Source: Talinum fruticosum (lineage: Eukaryota > Streptophyta > Magnoliopsida > Caryophyllales > Talinaceae). From it: DNA of 64,000 nucleotides. Below the pieces are notes generated by a model that was not told the origin of the DNA, did no database searches, and saw only the letters and a program-made list of their open reading frames with translations. Location of the stretch: positions 1,997,501 through 2,061,500 of the forward strand of contig JAITYX010000033.1 of NCBI GenBank assembly GCA_021018815.1, read 5' to 3'. Each line of letters starts with the position of its first letter. Positions within the stretch are counted from its first letter, which is position 1. Made by a program: the position numbers and the translations under genes. Below are positions 1-12,793 of this stretch, piece by piece.

Positions 1-3000
1 CAAAGCCTAGCGCACCTCCTGACCTTGGTAATATACTCAATTTCTGGCAACAAAAACCACATAAACAGTAAATAATCTTGTGAGCATGTCAAAATGACAT
101 CTATCATGAAGAATATAAGAAAAGTGTTCACAACTATGATAAAAAACAGATAGATTTAATACATCTCCAAATTTTGTTCAAAGAACACAATTTTAGTGAA
201 ATTGCCTGTTTTAATGACAATCTTCCTTAGTATAAGATTTCCGAACAAACATCATAATCTTCAGCCCACAAATAGATTATTCCCATTTACCACCTACATT
301 ATATTTTAAGCCGAACCTCAGAAAGAACAATATTAAATATCAAATGGACGATGCGAGTTGATCCAAGAAAGCACACCAGAATCACAAGTAAGAATAGCCA
401 TGCAAGAAAATAAGCAATTCAGAAAAGAATACCCCTTGGCAACAAAAAAGTATCATAGTTCAACGTCATTCCTCTTGACAGCTCATGTCAAAGAGAAAGA
501 TGCAGACATTTCCTTACCTCAACCCGAGGTTGTCCTGGAAGAAGATTTGCAATGGCAGTCCCCACAACTGCATGTCCAGCTTCATGGCGAGCAACAACAG
601 CCTTTTCATTTCCTTTTAATTTGGCATTTTTCTTCTCTATCCCCTGCAACAAAGATAAATTGATCTTCCTTAATCTCACCAACAAGAAGGCATCAATGGT
701 CAACATAACAGCCAATCAGCTGCTCTAACACATCCACTGATGAATGCTGCAAGACATCCCAAGTTAAACCATATAAACCCAAACCATCTACGTTCAAGGA
801 GAAACCTTTAGCCATACGTTTTCTAGAATATTTAACACAAGTTCAAACTTCAGATGTTTCATATTGCACCTTAACTTAAGATAAATGAATACAATATAAT
901 GAATACAACCATCCAATATGAAAATTCCAGACAGTTGGACTCCAACAAGAAATTGTATCCCCTGGCCGGTGAAAGAGAAGTGAATTTCTCTATGATATGC
1001 TGGGTAGAATACAAACTAGATTTAAATAATTATAACACAAATAAATGTGGCCTTTGTGATGGATATTTGATGATGACTGCTAAATATATAAAACCAATTT
1101 CAAAACACAACAATAAGTATAACTTAGCCAACCTGCACACTAAGGGAACAGAATTAACAGATGGGCTTTACACCATGTGAAGTTCTTCAATAGAAAGGAG
1201 GAAAGAAATGAAAGAACCAGCGGTGAGCATTTTGTGTAGCACATATAGGAATAACATTGCAGATTATGGATATTGAAAGGCATTTGTCGGACTATAAACC
1301 TAATCTTAAACACCCATAGTCAGAAGTATACAACGACAGAAAGGGAGGCGCACAGAAAAGACTAATACCGCTATTGATCGCTCTATTGCTTCGATAAAAT
1401 CTATTTTCTCCACGATAGCTTTATTCTTCCTACCAGCCAGCAAAGCAGCTTCATTTACCAAGTTTGCAAGGTCTGCGCTGTGATATGTATCATTAAAATG
1501 CATTAGCAGAAGGATAAAAGCCTAAGTCAAAGATGAAACAAGAGATGACAGCGGTGATACCCTGAGAAACCCGTAGTCATGGAAGCAATATCACTAAGAT
1601 CAACATCCTTCCCCAGAGGCAGCAGTTTCTTGGACGTATGCACCTTCAGTATGGCTTCTCTTCCATTCCTATCTGGTGCTTCCACCTGCAAAAAAAATGC
1701 ACAAGTTTTTGCTACTAAGTCAAAAATTGAAATTTTCAAGCATTTCAAAACTTTAAACCTAACACGAGTAGGTCCAACGCATACCATAACCACTCGATCA
1801 AATCTTCCTGGTCTACGCAGTGCAGGGTCCAATACATCGGCACGATTAGTCGCTCCAAGAACAATAACAGCAGAATTGCTGTCAAAACCATCCATCTCCT
1901 GCAAGACAGGATGCAAATTAGACAGTTGATGAATAACCCCAATAGCCAGCAAATTTCCAGTTTAAGTATCACCGTAAGCAGCTGGTTTAGTGTTTGCTCT
2001 CGCTCATCATTGCTCACAATACGATGTTTGCCATCACGGCTCTTTGCAACTGCATCTATCTGCAGAGACTCACATAATAGTATCAGCACTTGCACCTTTA
2101 TAGTGCCAGATTTCAAGTTCCTCTCTGTGATTATGTCATTATACCTCATCAATAAATATGATTGACGGTGCTTCCTTCTTCGCTCGGGCAAAGAGATCCC
2201 GAACCCGAGATGCTCCCATTCCAACATAGAGTTCAACAAACTCACTAGCAGAACAGCTAATGAAGGGAACCTCTGCTTCCCCGGCAACAGCCTTTGCCAA
2301 CAAAGTCTTGCCTGTCCCAGGAAGGCCAACCTGCAGGGAAAAGAAAGTCATTGCATTTTTACAAAAGGATCAGGCACTACACAACGAACTGTAGTGATCT
2401 ATGTCTGCCACATGGGGTAAAAACCATGTTCAGATGGTCGGACGAACCGAAAGAGAGGGAGAGGGGGGCGGGGGAGACAGTTCCAAGCATAATGAACATA
2501 ACTTGTGACATGACATTCTAAAACAAACCACGCAAGAGAAACAAGGAAAAGGAGGAAGGGATACGTAAGATACTTCAGTTGACAACATAGATCAATTACC
2601 TTGCTATTGTAACTTAGTATCAAATTGATAAGTTCACTTAGGACACTACAAAGTGAAAGAAGGCAAAGTTCAATAATAACTCCTCGTACAATTGTTATCA
2701 TCTCTTTGTATCGTTCATGGCTCTTAGTTTAAAAGGCGCGCCCGAGCTCGCCTAGGTGCATAAAAGCTCAAAGCCTACCCACTTGCGCCTTGCAAGTGGT
2801 CAAGCCCAGCCCCTCCAAAATACCCGGGAGCCGCGCGCCTCTGGAGTGCAACAGTGAGAGATTCAAAAATTTTCACTCAAATTAGAAAAATTACCAGTGT
2901 ATGAGGATAAGTAGTCGCCATTTGGGCATGGATTTTGTGTTGTGTCTCAAACTCAATCAATTCAAATTAACTTTCAGATTTTGTGTTGTTTGTGCTATTT

Positions 3001-5539
3001 TTTTCTTTTTTCTGCTCGCTTTTTGGTGAAAATTGTAGCGAATTCATTGTCTTATTAGAATAACTCTTTGTGGGTTTTTTTTATATTTTTTTATACTTAT
3101 AATGATATCTAGTTGCTTATTTGATGTCATCCTCAAGCTTATTCGTCCAAAGAAAAATATCTTTTGGTATGATTTTCAAGCATTTTTTAGCAAATGCATC
3201 AAAAAGCCTGCGCCCTGGCCCCAGGACCCTTTGCACTTCTGTGATCCTTGAGCTTTTTAAAAATAAGTCATGGGTATAAAATATCATTTTTAAGAGAAGA
3301 TCTTCAACCATGATGTTTTTGCTACTATCCTGAATGTTCATGCAAAACTCACCAGTAAAACACCACGAGGAGGACGAGCCCCAAGTCGTATGTACCGATC
3401 AGGGTTCCTCAGGAATTCCTGTCAAGCAGACATCAGCTCGGATATCATTTTTCATATTCAAAGTCACAGCAATCTATGGGGTCAGACCTTGCTCCCAAAG
3501 GAGGGGGAAAAAGTGGCCACAACACATACCACAATCTCTTCTAATTCCTCCTTAGCCTCATCAACACCTGCAATATCAGCAAAGGTGATAGTTTCCACCT
3601 GCAGAGAGTCCTTGGAACCACCAGAATTCCCAGATTTACGAGTCCTTATCTGACCAGCTGTATGCTGTACATAGACGATACAATACATTCAAAGACAAAG
3701 TTCAATTGTACTCATATAAACCCCTCCCCCCCGGCCCTGCTTCAGAGAGAAGATTAACACACACCTGTGAGAAGTTAAGTGGAAAGCGCTGAAGAAGTCC
3801 CACAAGAATGGCAACATAGAATACAGCTATCTGCAAAACAAACGGAAATCAGAGGAATGCAAAACAGTAGTGTTTGTCCTAAAAGTGAGCAATGTATAAT
3901 AGAAACAATTCAGATTTGAAGGGCTAGTTGTAAAACAAACATGGGAAGGAGAAACTTGAAAGAACAATGGTGCAAGTTTGAAGAAGCTCGATTTCATATG
4001 ATGTCAATCAGTGAATGTTGGAAATATCTGGGAAAGAGCACCTGAACTCATGTAACATAGGCATGTTATTGCCTTCTGCATTCTACAAGTAAGACTCGCA
4101 ATCCACTTGCACAGCTTAGAATATAGTTGTGAACCCTTGACCAAATTCATGACGAATGATAACAGACTATATACAAGGCTGAGAGAGCCTTCATAAACTG
4201 AAAAGAAAAAAGAACAACAATACAACAATTCAACAGATATACATATATTTTTTCGCCAAGTGACTTCCAAAACAAAAAATTATTGTCCTGTGTCTGGACA
4301 TTTATGTATAACTCCGTGATTCTCTGTCTCTAAATATGCTGAATTTTTTGGACAAATGTAAACATTTCAATTATTAATGTTCCTCTATGCAGAACCTGAC
4401 AGGTGAAGATTATTAAAGTTTACATTTGGGATAGATTTCTATTATTACATTTGGGATAGATTTCTATGATGGGTTCATAGTCACAGCTAGTTATTTCATT
4501 GGTATGACCAAATGCATCAGCTCAACATGTTTTGCAGTGAAAAACATAAGTTTCTCATTTTACAGCCAACTTCAATGCTCATGACATTGTTGCAGTGGAA
4601 ATTCATACCATGATCAAAGTCATTCCATCAAAAAAACACACTAACATCACTGAACAGAATCCCAAACAAGCCAACTCACCAATGCCGAATTGAGAAACCC
4701 TCCTGACCGCTTATCCGGGGAGCCAAACTCAACATGGTTTTCTAGCATTGTCTCATAAGGAGCCTTGATATCAGTCGGCCGAACAGTGGTATAGACAACC
4801 CTTTTACTGGGTGCAACACTCCTCAAGACCAACTCCGAACCCTGAAAATCACTCAAACTGTTCCCCGTTTCACTCTCTACAGCACCACTAGCCCTCTCAT
4901 TCCTTAACCTGAACATGATGTTTACCCCATCAACTTCCACTTTCTCGACCTGATCGCTATTGACCCTGTTCATGAACTCACTATAAGGCACGCTGACAAA
5001 GGTGGTCGAAGGCCTAGGCTCCGACCCAGGTAAGGGAATCCCAGGCCGAAGAAGCCGCATAACGAACACCACAATTCCCAATTGTAGAAGCAATACCCCA
5101 ATCTCCTGAGCTTGAATCAACGGCTGCCATTGCCACCACCACCTTCCCCTCCCTCTCTCTCCTCTCCTCGATGGCAACGGCGGGGGCTGGAACTCCGCTT
5201 TCCCTTCGGGTTCGAATCATTCGGCTCCGGCGACGCCCCCGTAGAACCAGTCCCCTGCTCGCAAGACCTGTTAGCTCGAATTCGGGAAGTCTCTCTCCTC
5301 CCTCGATTCCATGAACAAGCAGGGCCCAACAAATCCTTAGAACACCACTGTTTGTACAAATTCAAAACCCGAGAATTGGACGAATTCCTGACAAAAATGG
5401 ACAGGGAATTGGGGAAATAAACCCTAGAAGGGCAACAAAAGTAACTCGGCCTCAATCCATGGCAATGAAAACTAGGTCTACGGCAACAATTCGAGTAAAA
5501 TTTTGACTGCATTAAAGGTCTATCCACAATTCCTGGCAT
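1..5539 (-). CDS. FTSH9: Chloroplast FtsH-type ATP-dependent zinc metalloprotease (FTSH7/FTSH9 group), 3' end off window
   Basis: FtsH proteases are membrane-anchored AAA+ metalloproteases that unfold and degrade plastid membrane proteins. Eleven minus-strand exons with GT-AG borders and matching phases can be placed: 4680-5539, 3765-3830, 3530-3664, 3353-3418, 2145-2330, 1973-2059, 1785-1898, 1561-1685, 1369-1477, 518-643 and 1-43 (continuing off window). Visible motifs in order: a Ser/Arg/Cys-rich transit-peptide-like N terminus, one membrane segment near 5045-5100 and a second in the 3765-3830 exon, Walker A GLPGTGKT, Walker B IIFIDE, the second-region-of-homology GRFDR, and the zinc site HEAGH. 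The C-terminal part of the protease domain is missing from the window. The start at 5539 is chosen because it fits the length of related N termini; 5548 is also possible. Oddity: the transit-peptide frame and the membrane-segment frame differ by one base somewhere in 5177-5215. FTSH7 and FTSH9 are close paralogues and I cannot separate them. Confidence 0.93.
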
Positions 5540-5548
5540 GTCGGGCAA

Positions 5549-7179
5549 AAATTTAAGATAAAAAGAAGAACCCTAGAAATCGGAGAATCTGAATTTCTTG
5601 CTTTGACGAGGAATCATACGAAAAATTGAAGGAACTTCGGACAAGAATTTCAATTCCAATTCCAATTTCAACTTATGGGTAATGAAAAGACGGAAGCTTT
5701 GAACCTTTTCTTCTCTCCGCTTCTCATATTCTCTCCTCCAAAAATCTGGAAACAGGAATAACGGCCGTACAAACCGATTTTTTCTCGCAGGAGGGGAACT
5801 TTGGACCGTTGGTTCCCTTCCTGTGGTTTTTTTTCAAAAAAGAAAACCATTTTTTTGAGTGTGATATTTTTGGGATTATTGTCCATTGATGATATTTTAG
5901 AACCCTAATAATGTGAATGTCATGGAATGGAGCCCATTTTATTTGGATTATTTTGGGGAGATTTTCCACGTGTAACCAATGATTTTTGAGTTTGTGATTC
6001 GCTTTCATGCGAAATTCAATGTCACATATTTACGAAAAATGTTGAAAATAAATTTTCTCTTAAATTTTGAATCTATTTAATTTAATTTAGTTTTGAACCT
6101 ATTTTATATTTAAGTAAATTTAAGTTTCAACTTAGCATTTTTAAATTATTTACCTTATTTCTCACTTTATACAGAATTAGTACATGTGGTATATATAAAG
6201 AAAACAATTATTCAAACCCAAAAAAAAAATATTTAAATAGGTTGAAAAAAATATTTAAATAGGTTATCTTATTTATCAATTGATTGACTGATTAAAGGCT
6301 TGGAGATTTAGAAGAAATATAATTAAATATAAGTACAATTGAGTGGGGTGAAAGAAACTTTTAATTTTAAAATTTATTTGTAGATTTTCAAAGCAATATT
6401 TTTTTATATAAGATAAATTATGAAGTATATGTTTATTCTAACAAATTATAGAAAAAAATTTCATCTGTAAATATATGTTAATAATAATGTATGCACTTGC
6501 ATTTTTTTAAATAAATCACTTAGAATTCCATAAAACTAAAATTTGAAATATAGATTTTGAGTGAGAGACATACTGGTTTTTATTTATTATATATAAAAAA
6601 ATTTTATAATTAAAAAAATTAGGGAGCTAGACGACGAAATGTTTGTTAGAGTTATATATTTCTCTTTATAGATTACAATTAAAAATATTTTTATAAGGTT
6701 ATATATATCACACTCAATATCAGTATCGACTATAAAATCTATTAGACCACGATCTTATTGTTTATTAATTAACTACAATTATATTGTACTCCTTCCTATA
6801 TGTTTGTAAGAAATTAGGAGGAAAAAGAGGGAAAAAAATAAAAAAGAGGAAAACGTGCTCAACCAAACAATTACAATTCCTAAAAATGAAAAACATTGAC
6901 CAAATCTTTCTTTGAGGGAGAAAAAGAGAGAGAAAGGGATTAGTCATCTCTAATCTAAGAGAAAATTGTGAACCCATGTCCAAAGTCTATGAACATCTTG
7001 TATGGTTAATTTTTTTTTTTTTTTTTTGGCATTCATTGAGGATTCTGTTTTCAAGATAATATTTTGCATTGAATGGGTTCATTTTTCTTCTATGAACCCT
7101 AGAAATCCCAATTTCATTGAGCCTCTTTTTTTGTCCTGAATCCATTGGTTTGAAGCATAAATTCAAAGCACACCCAGAA
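5549..7179. other. AT-rich intergenic region between divergent genes
   Basis: This stretch separates the 5' ends of the minus-strand FtsH gene and the plus-strand acidic membrane-anchored gene, so it should hold both promoters. The part next to FtsH (5549-5720) is probably its 5' UTR. From about 6000 to 6770 the DNA is very AT-rich with no open frame of note. A run of about 17 T lies at 7011-7027, 150 bases before the start codon of the plus-strand gene. I could not fix a TATA box with confidence. Confidence 0.5.
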
Positions 7180-10100
7180 ATGGGCATTGATGTCAATGAT
7201 GTCAAGATACTGATAAATGGAGGTTTTCAGTATCTGATCAGAACTTGCCATCAATGGGCAAAAGACCATCCCCTTGTTTCTCTGGTTCTTTTGTTTTTCT
7301 ACCTTCTGTACATATTTTTGCCTTGTATTTTCAGCTTGCTTTTTACACATTTCCATTGGTAATCTGTGCTGCTATACTCCTGGGAAAACCGCGGATTCAC
7401 TTGGAAAAACGAGCCCAAAATGAGATCAAGAAAATATCCAAGAAAGATGAAGATAGTACTAAAAGTATAGATGAAACTGCCACAGCAACAACAACAACAT
7501 TAACTGATCATCGTCGTCGCCCATATCTTACATCCCAAATGAGTAGAAGAACATTTGGGAAGGACAAGAGCAAAACAGAAGGGATATCAAATGAGAGTTT
7601 TCCTTCTATAGAGGATGATCCAATGATTCATAAAATTCTTGAAGAAGAGATACTGCCCATGAAAATCCACAGGGACAACTCCTTATCTAATAATGGGTTG
7701 GACACTATTTTAGAAAAGACACAGAGTTCAGCAACGAGTGCTAGTCGCTCCGATTCTGATTCGGATGAAGGAAATGGCGGGCCACAAGAGGAGATTCGGA
7801 CCAAGTTGGTAGAGTGGACAGAGGATGATCAGAGGAATTTGATGGATTTGGGCTCATCAGAGGTAGAGAGAAACCAAAGATTAGAGAGCCTAATAGCCAA
7901 ACGAAGGGCAAAAAGTTACTAAGTATGCAGCCTAGGAGGCACCACATTGAATATTTGGGAAGTCACTCATCCTTTGATGATCATATGTTTCAAGTAGGTG
8001 TCATTGCAAGGGCCTTCGACGATGGTGAGCATAGTAATAAATTGGGGTGTAACCCTCGATGAAGCTTCACTCGCGGAATCCCTTTGATCTTCCTTATGAT
8101 CCACACGAGGAAAAACCGGTTCTTACAGGAGGCAGCTTTGAGGAAGAGTTCTTTGCTGATGTTGATCAAAAGGATGGGCCAACTCTATGTAGGCATGAGA
8201 GCTTTAGCTATGGTGGAACTAGTTCTTTTGGGGAACATCCTCTTGCTAAGTCTCTTCCTAGCTTTTTTCTAAAGAAACCAGGCTTTACTCGATTCAGATT
8301 TGAGTTAGGTAATAAAAATAAAAAAAAGAGTGAATAAATTCATTTACCTGCACATTTGACAGAATAATCTTATTCTTGGTGATCTATTTCTTTTTAGATG
8401 ATGAAGAAAGTATCGAGGGGACTCCAAAAGTGAATAAAGAAGGTAATTTATCTATTTCTAACTGTTCGATTCCTCTCGAATATGAAACTGAACCGAAATA
8501 ACCTCTATTCTATTGACTTACGAGGGTTAAATTTCATATATTTGTCGCCTAAGCATGTACCCTAAATGTGTGACTCGACTGTATGGTTTAGTCTGAATGA
8601 CGCTACGAGGCTATTCATTACCTTTAGTACTAGCCAACTTCTATATTAACTATACATATTACTTCTTCATCCAAATGCAGGAAATGATCCAACAGAAGAT
8701 GGGCAAGAAATGCCTCGAGAAGGTGATATGCTGTCTAGTATCAGTACTTCCTACTTGTGTTTTGTGGGCAATTTTATCAGTTTCTTACTTTTTCTTTTCT
8801 CCATGTTCTTCTGTTCTTACAGTTCAACTCAACCAAGAATGTAATGTATATCTTGACCCACCCACCGTGCTACCTTCGGAAGAGGGAAAGCTCGATAACA
8901 TTGAGAGTGAAGCTTTTGTTCAAAATATTCAGCCTACAAGATCAAGCTCAGTAAGCTCAGTGAGCTCAACCGAAAGTAAAATGGATGAAGAAATAGAGAC
9001 TAAAGAAACCGTAGAAGAAACTGTACAAAATGTGTCAGATGAGGTTCAACAGCCAGAAGATCATATATCAGAAAACAAGGAGCAAGATGATGGTGATGAT
9101 AGTTCATCATCTTCATCGTCATCTTCAATTGAGACTCGAGTCAATGCTACCAAGAACGAGGCTTTTAGAAACTCGGTGAAAAAGGTCCTTACTTGCTTAG
9201 TACTACCAAGAAGCACAGGGCTCCTAGGAAAGGAGAAACTAGGTGCATCATCAAGTAGTGATCCCCTACAAGATTCTAGCCCAAATGCTGTTCTTCCTAG
9301 TAAGATGGAGGAACGATCACTCTACACCACTCGACCTTATCATTCTCAAACATTCTCCATTGCATCTGACATGCAAGTAGAGGTCTCTGAAACCGGGTCA
9401 CCCACATCAGGCCCGCCAGATCCAAACACACCAACTGATCGGGAATCGTTGGTGTATGATGGGGATGTGGATAAGGATGCAAATTCAGGGGATGAAGATC
9501 TGTGGGCTGCCTCACCTCATCCAATGAGATTAGGGGACTTAGGAGCAAAGTTTAGGTTACACGATATAATTGAGGAGAGTAGTAATAGAGGATCAGTCTC
9601 TGGAATTGCCCATAATGTTGATGATCATCCTACATTGTTAAGGACACCAAGAGAGGACACAGAGCAAGCACAAGGAGGGACAACTTTTTCATCGTCTCCA
9701 AGATCAATATTGCCAGAAGATAGCGGGCAGGATGTTGTGGATCAAAAAGCACAAATGGGGATATCATAGAGCCTGGATCATCATCTTCATCATCATCGTC
9801 ATCTTCATTAACATCATCATCGAGATCAAAGGGTTTAGCTTCCCAACTGCAGGGTAAATCGGAGCACCTTGCAGAGTACTTGGCAAGTTTACCTCCTAGT
9901 GATACCAGCTCAAACACACAAGAGGTAAGCAAATGTACATTATTTCTAGTTAGTGTATCTCCTTTATGTTTAAATATGGAGTAATGAATTTATAACTATG
10001 ACACTAAATGTAGGACCCAGGACCTTCTCATGTTCGAGACCCAAGTGCAGAAGTGATTTCTGTTCAAGATCATGAGAGCAATGCAATATTTGACATGGAG

Positions 10101-11092
10101 GAAGACAAAGAAGATTCAAAAGAAAGCAAACAGTCAGAGGAATCTCGAGAAAATAATGAGCAAGCAACTGTTGCGGGAAATCAGAAGCACCAAATGAGGC
10201 ATGCTTGGCTCTCGAGGAACACGATAAAGACAAGCTTGTCAAGAAGTGCAAGGATCAAGATCAAGATGCACTTGACACAGCACAAAATGATCATCCAAGG
10301 CAATTAGAGGTAAAAATGTGTTTGCTTAAAGGGACTTGTAGTTCTCTGTCTTGAAACTTGAGATGTCAAAAGATTACCTCAAATGAACTTGAACAGGATG
10401 AATTTAAGACTGCAGTGGCGCTAGATATCAGTTTGAGAGAGCCACGAGGCCATGAGAATGATGTGATTTCCAGTTCACTCCCTACTGCTTGCAAAGAAGA
10501 AACTAGTGATCAATCAACATCTAATGAAGAACCTAGCAGTGCTAAGTCAGAAGAAAATCAGATTCAAGATGAAGTTACAATTCTGTCACCTCATGGATCT
10601 GTTGTCCATGTAAGATTTCTTCTTTCTTCCTTGTTTAAGTGCTATAGATTGACTCTTGTATGATCAAATATCACGAGGCTCTAAGAAACAACCTCCCTGT
10701 TCGTTAGGGGTAAGATTGTGTATATTTGATCTCCGTGCTGAGTTACTGTTATATTGTTGCTGTATGATTGATTCCACATACTACAGACTATCCTAACCAA
10801 TATAATTTATACATGGGCTATAAAACAGGAAGATTCTGCTTCTCCTAAGGAGCCTACAACTAAAGCAAACGAAGATGCTCATGATCTGAACAAATTGTCA
10901 CTCGACGAGGCTAGCAAAGTAGCCAAGCAAAACATGCGAGAAAGAAAAGATGAGCCTCAATCAGCAAGAGTAGAAGAGGCTAGCATGAAGCCCCTGACTC
11001 GACTCGATCAGGAAGTTCAAGGGAAACAGTGCAAAGAGATAGGTGGTCCTATAGACATGATACATCTTTTGATTAGCAAAAAATGTGGTTAG
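7180..11092 (+). CDS. Plant-specific acidic protein with one membrane anchor (dentin-sialophosphoprotein-like family)
   Basis: Function unknown. Seven exons: 7180-8308, 8398-8442, 8681-8722, 8823-9924, 10014-10309, 10397-10609 and 10829-11092, all with GT-AG borders. Residues about 28-60 form one long hydrophobic segment after a short basic-aromatic N terminus. Then follow an acidic, Ser-rich stretch, a REQRLE-like basic patch (NQRLESLIAKRRAK), the family signature NPFDLPYDPHEEKP followed by TGGSFEEEFF and CRHESFSYG, and a long Glu/Ser/Asp-rich low-complexity tail with poly-Ser runs. Related plant proteins, often named cardiomyopathy-associated or dentin-sialophosphoprotein-like, share this layout. 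The start at 7180 is preferred over 7117 because relatives begin shortly before the membrane segment. The reading frame shifts at about 7350, 7910-7914, 8055, 9757-9760 and 10174-10180; each is explained by one missing base. The gene is either a pseudogene or, more likely, intact and mis-assembled. Confidence 0.8.
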
Positions 11093-11701
11093 AAATCTAA
11101 TGGAAAAACATAATAGAAACCTTTGGGAGCAAAATCTAGCTTGATTCCCAAAATTAGCAATTTGGGTGTGTGATTATTTACCATTAAGTTGGAGAAAATT
11201 GTATAGCAGTAGTAGATCATTTGTCTTCTGAACTCTGATCTAAATGAGGTGAGAATGTAGAAACCATGTATGTTTGCGTCATATCCCTTTGATTAGTGAT
11301 CATCACTATGATCATGTAATGTTGTTGGAAATATATACTATAAGTTGCAATATTTTATTTCGAAGTTTTTTCCCCTTTCCTTACATTATAAAACTCAGTT
11401 GGAGAAAAGCTTGAGTAGGCTACTGTAAAAATGAGTTGGAATCGAGCTTGAGTAGAGAGATTGCCTTCTATTACATTTTGAGTTTTAGCTACACCATAAA
11501 ACTTAGTGCGAGAAAAAAAGCTCGAGTAGGCTTAAAGCAAGAGCTAACTATAAAAAATGAGTCAGAGTCGAGCTTGACTAAAGAGATTGAGCTATGAACC
11601 GATTTAAAAACTAAATTATACCAATCAACACAAATGAGAACCTATTTAATCACTAAACCATCATTTTTTTGTCAGTAATTTCTCTTACTGATATTGTCCT
11701 T

Positions 11702-11860
11702 TTCTTTTTCTAATATCTCTCATTCCCACCCTTTTTCAATCTAGTGTCATCATCTAATCCACATATATTTATTCATATTTTCTTTTTCTTTTTCTTTTTC
11801 TAGTACTTCTCATCCCCACCCTTTTCAATATAGTGTCATCATCTAATCCACATAATTTTA
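11702..11860. repeat. Imperfect tandem duplication, about 90-bp period
   Basis: The phrase CTAATATCTCTCATTCCCAC at 11710 recurs as CTAGTACTTCTCATCCCCAC at about 11800. Both copies continue through AGTGTCATCATCTAATCCAC and both are preceded by a TTTCTTTTTC tract. The copies differ by a few substitutions, so the duplication is not very recent. Confidence 0.75.
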
Positions 11861-12149
11861 TTTTCTATTTTATGATTTTAATTATTTCGTACTACATTAC
11901 TCATTGACCGGGACACATAATAAAAAGGATTAGCTGATACGTGGAAGTTCGTTAACTTATGTAAGCTGGGCCTCAAGCCTTGGTCTTTAAGCTTGACAAG
12001 CTCACTAGTCTAACTAAAAGCTCCCTAAGCCTCAAGTTTTCCGACGCTCGGCTTGTCTCGGTACCTTCTTTTATGTAGCTTTTTTTTTTAAAAAAAAATT
12101 ACTGTATACAGTAAAAACTCAATTCCTTATGAACAAATATGTTCGAACT

Positions 12150-12310
12150 TATATACAAAACATACAAAATAGGAACTAACAAAAATGGACATAAAAGAGC
12201 ACAAACAAACAACGAACATAAACGAATAGAAATGAGTTGTTAGAACATAAATGAACGAACATAAACGGACATAAAAACCATAAACGAACATAAATTATAA
12301 ATAATTTATG
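12150..12310. repeat. Degenerate GAACATAAACG short repeat tract
   Basis: At least six copies of the word (C)GAACATAAA or close variants lie within 160 bases (for example near 12216, 12246, 12255, 12272 and 12287). The tract is likely part of an old transposon interior. No terminal repeats were found. Confidence 0.55.
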
Positions 12311-12420
12311 TTTTTTATATAAAGTCGAATAGACTCGTAGCTTCATTTGCTGGGAAAATAAAATACTACATGAAAATAGCTAGCTTGTTTTTGATTAACC
12401 GATGAAAACAGTGATTGGAT

Positions 12421-12675
12421 TAAAATATCATTATGCTATCCTAAAATGTCAAAAATGTCATTAAATTATTGGATGTTCAACGATTATTATTGGATGTTCA
12501 ACGATTATTATTGGACTTATTATTAAATTTAAAAATGTCAACGTTATTTTTATCCCTAATAAAAAGGAATTTACCTATTATAATAGGTAAAAATTTCTAC
12601 AATAACATTTTTAAATGTTAATAATAAGTCTAATAATAATTGTTGATCAACGAATAATTTAGTGATATTTTTAAT
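12421..12675. repeat. Left part of an AT-rich inverted-repeat (MITE-like) element split by the LINE
   Basis: The arm at 12451-12540 is an imperfect inverted repeat of 12601-12675; for example TTATTGGACTTATTATTAA pairs with TTAATAATAAGTCTAATAA. The loop holds the palindrome TTACCTATTATAATAGGTAA near 12571-12590. The outer part of the left arm (12421-12460, with ATCATTATGC and GTCATTAAATT) pairs with sequence beyond the LINE at 20975-20995, so the hairpin element predates the LINE. A small internal duplication, GGATGTTCAACGATTATTAT, is present twice at 12471 and 12492. No coding capacity. Confidence 0.6.
12659..12675. repeat. Target-site duplication, left copy of LINE insertion
   Basis: TTAGTGATATTTTTAAT here is identical to 20958-20974. 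The copy lies next to a T run (12675-12684), which is the complement of the LINE poly(A) tail. A 17-bp duplication is typical of LINE target-primed integration. Confidence 0.92.
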
Positions 12676-12793
12676 TTTTTTTTTGAAAAATGGGTAAATA
12701 CAAGCAATTTTTAGGTAGCCCTTCTCTCAAGGGTTCTACCCAAATTGTCCTCCATAAGAATGAAGAGGAAGGGGGAGAAGAAGGAAGAGAATC

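Larger units (their letters stand above)
11093..12420. other. Intergenic DNA with decayed repeats
   Basis: No gene is seen. After the probable 3' UTR (to about 11340) the sequence carries repeated phrases built on GAGCTTGAGTAGG and GTCGAGCTTGA (11395-11590) and again AAGCTTGACAAGCTC (11989-12004). Such AGCTCG-rich words are common in degraded plant DNA transposons, but no terminal repeats could be fixed. Confidence 0.4.

Noticed and set aside
5200..5216. B-box-like GGGTTCGAATC near the FtsH start
   Set aside because: Lies within the transit-peptide coding region and has no tRNA structure around it.
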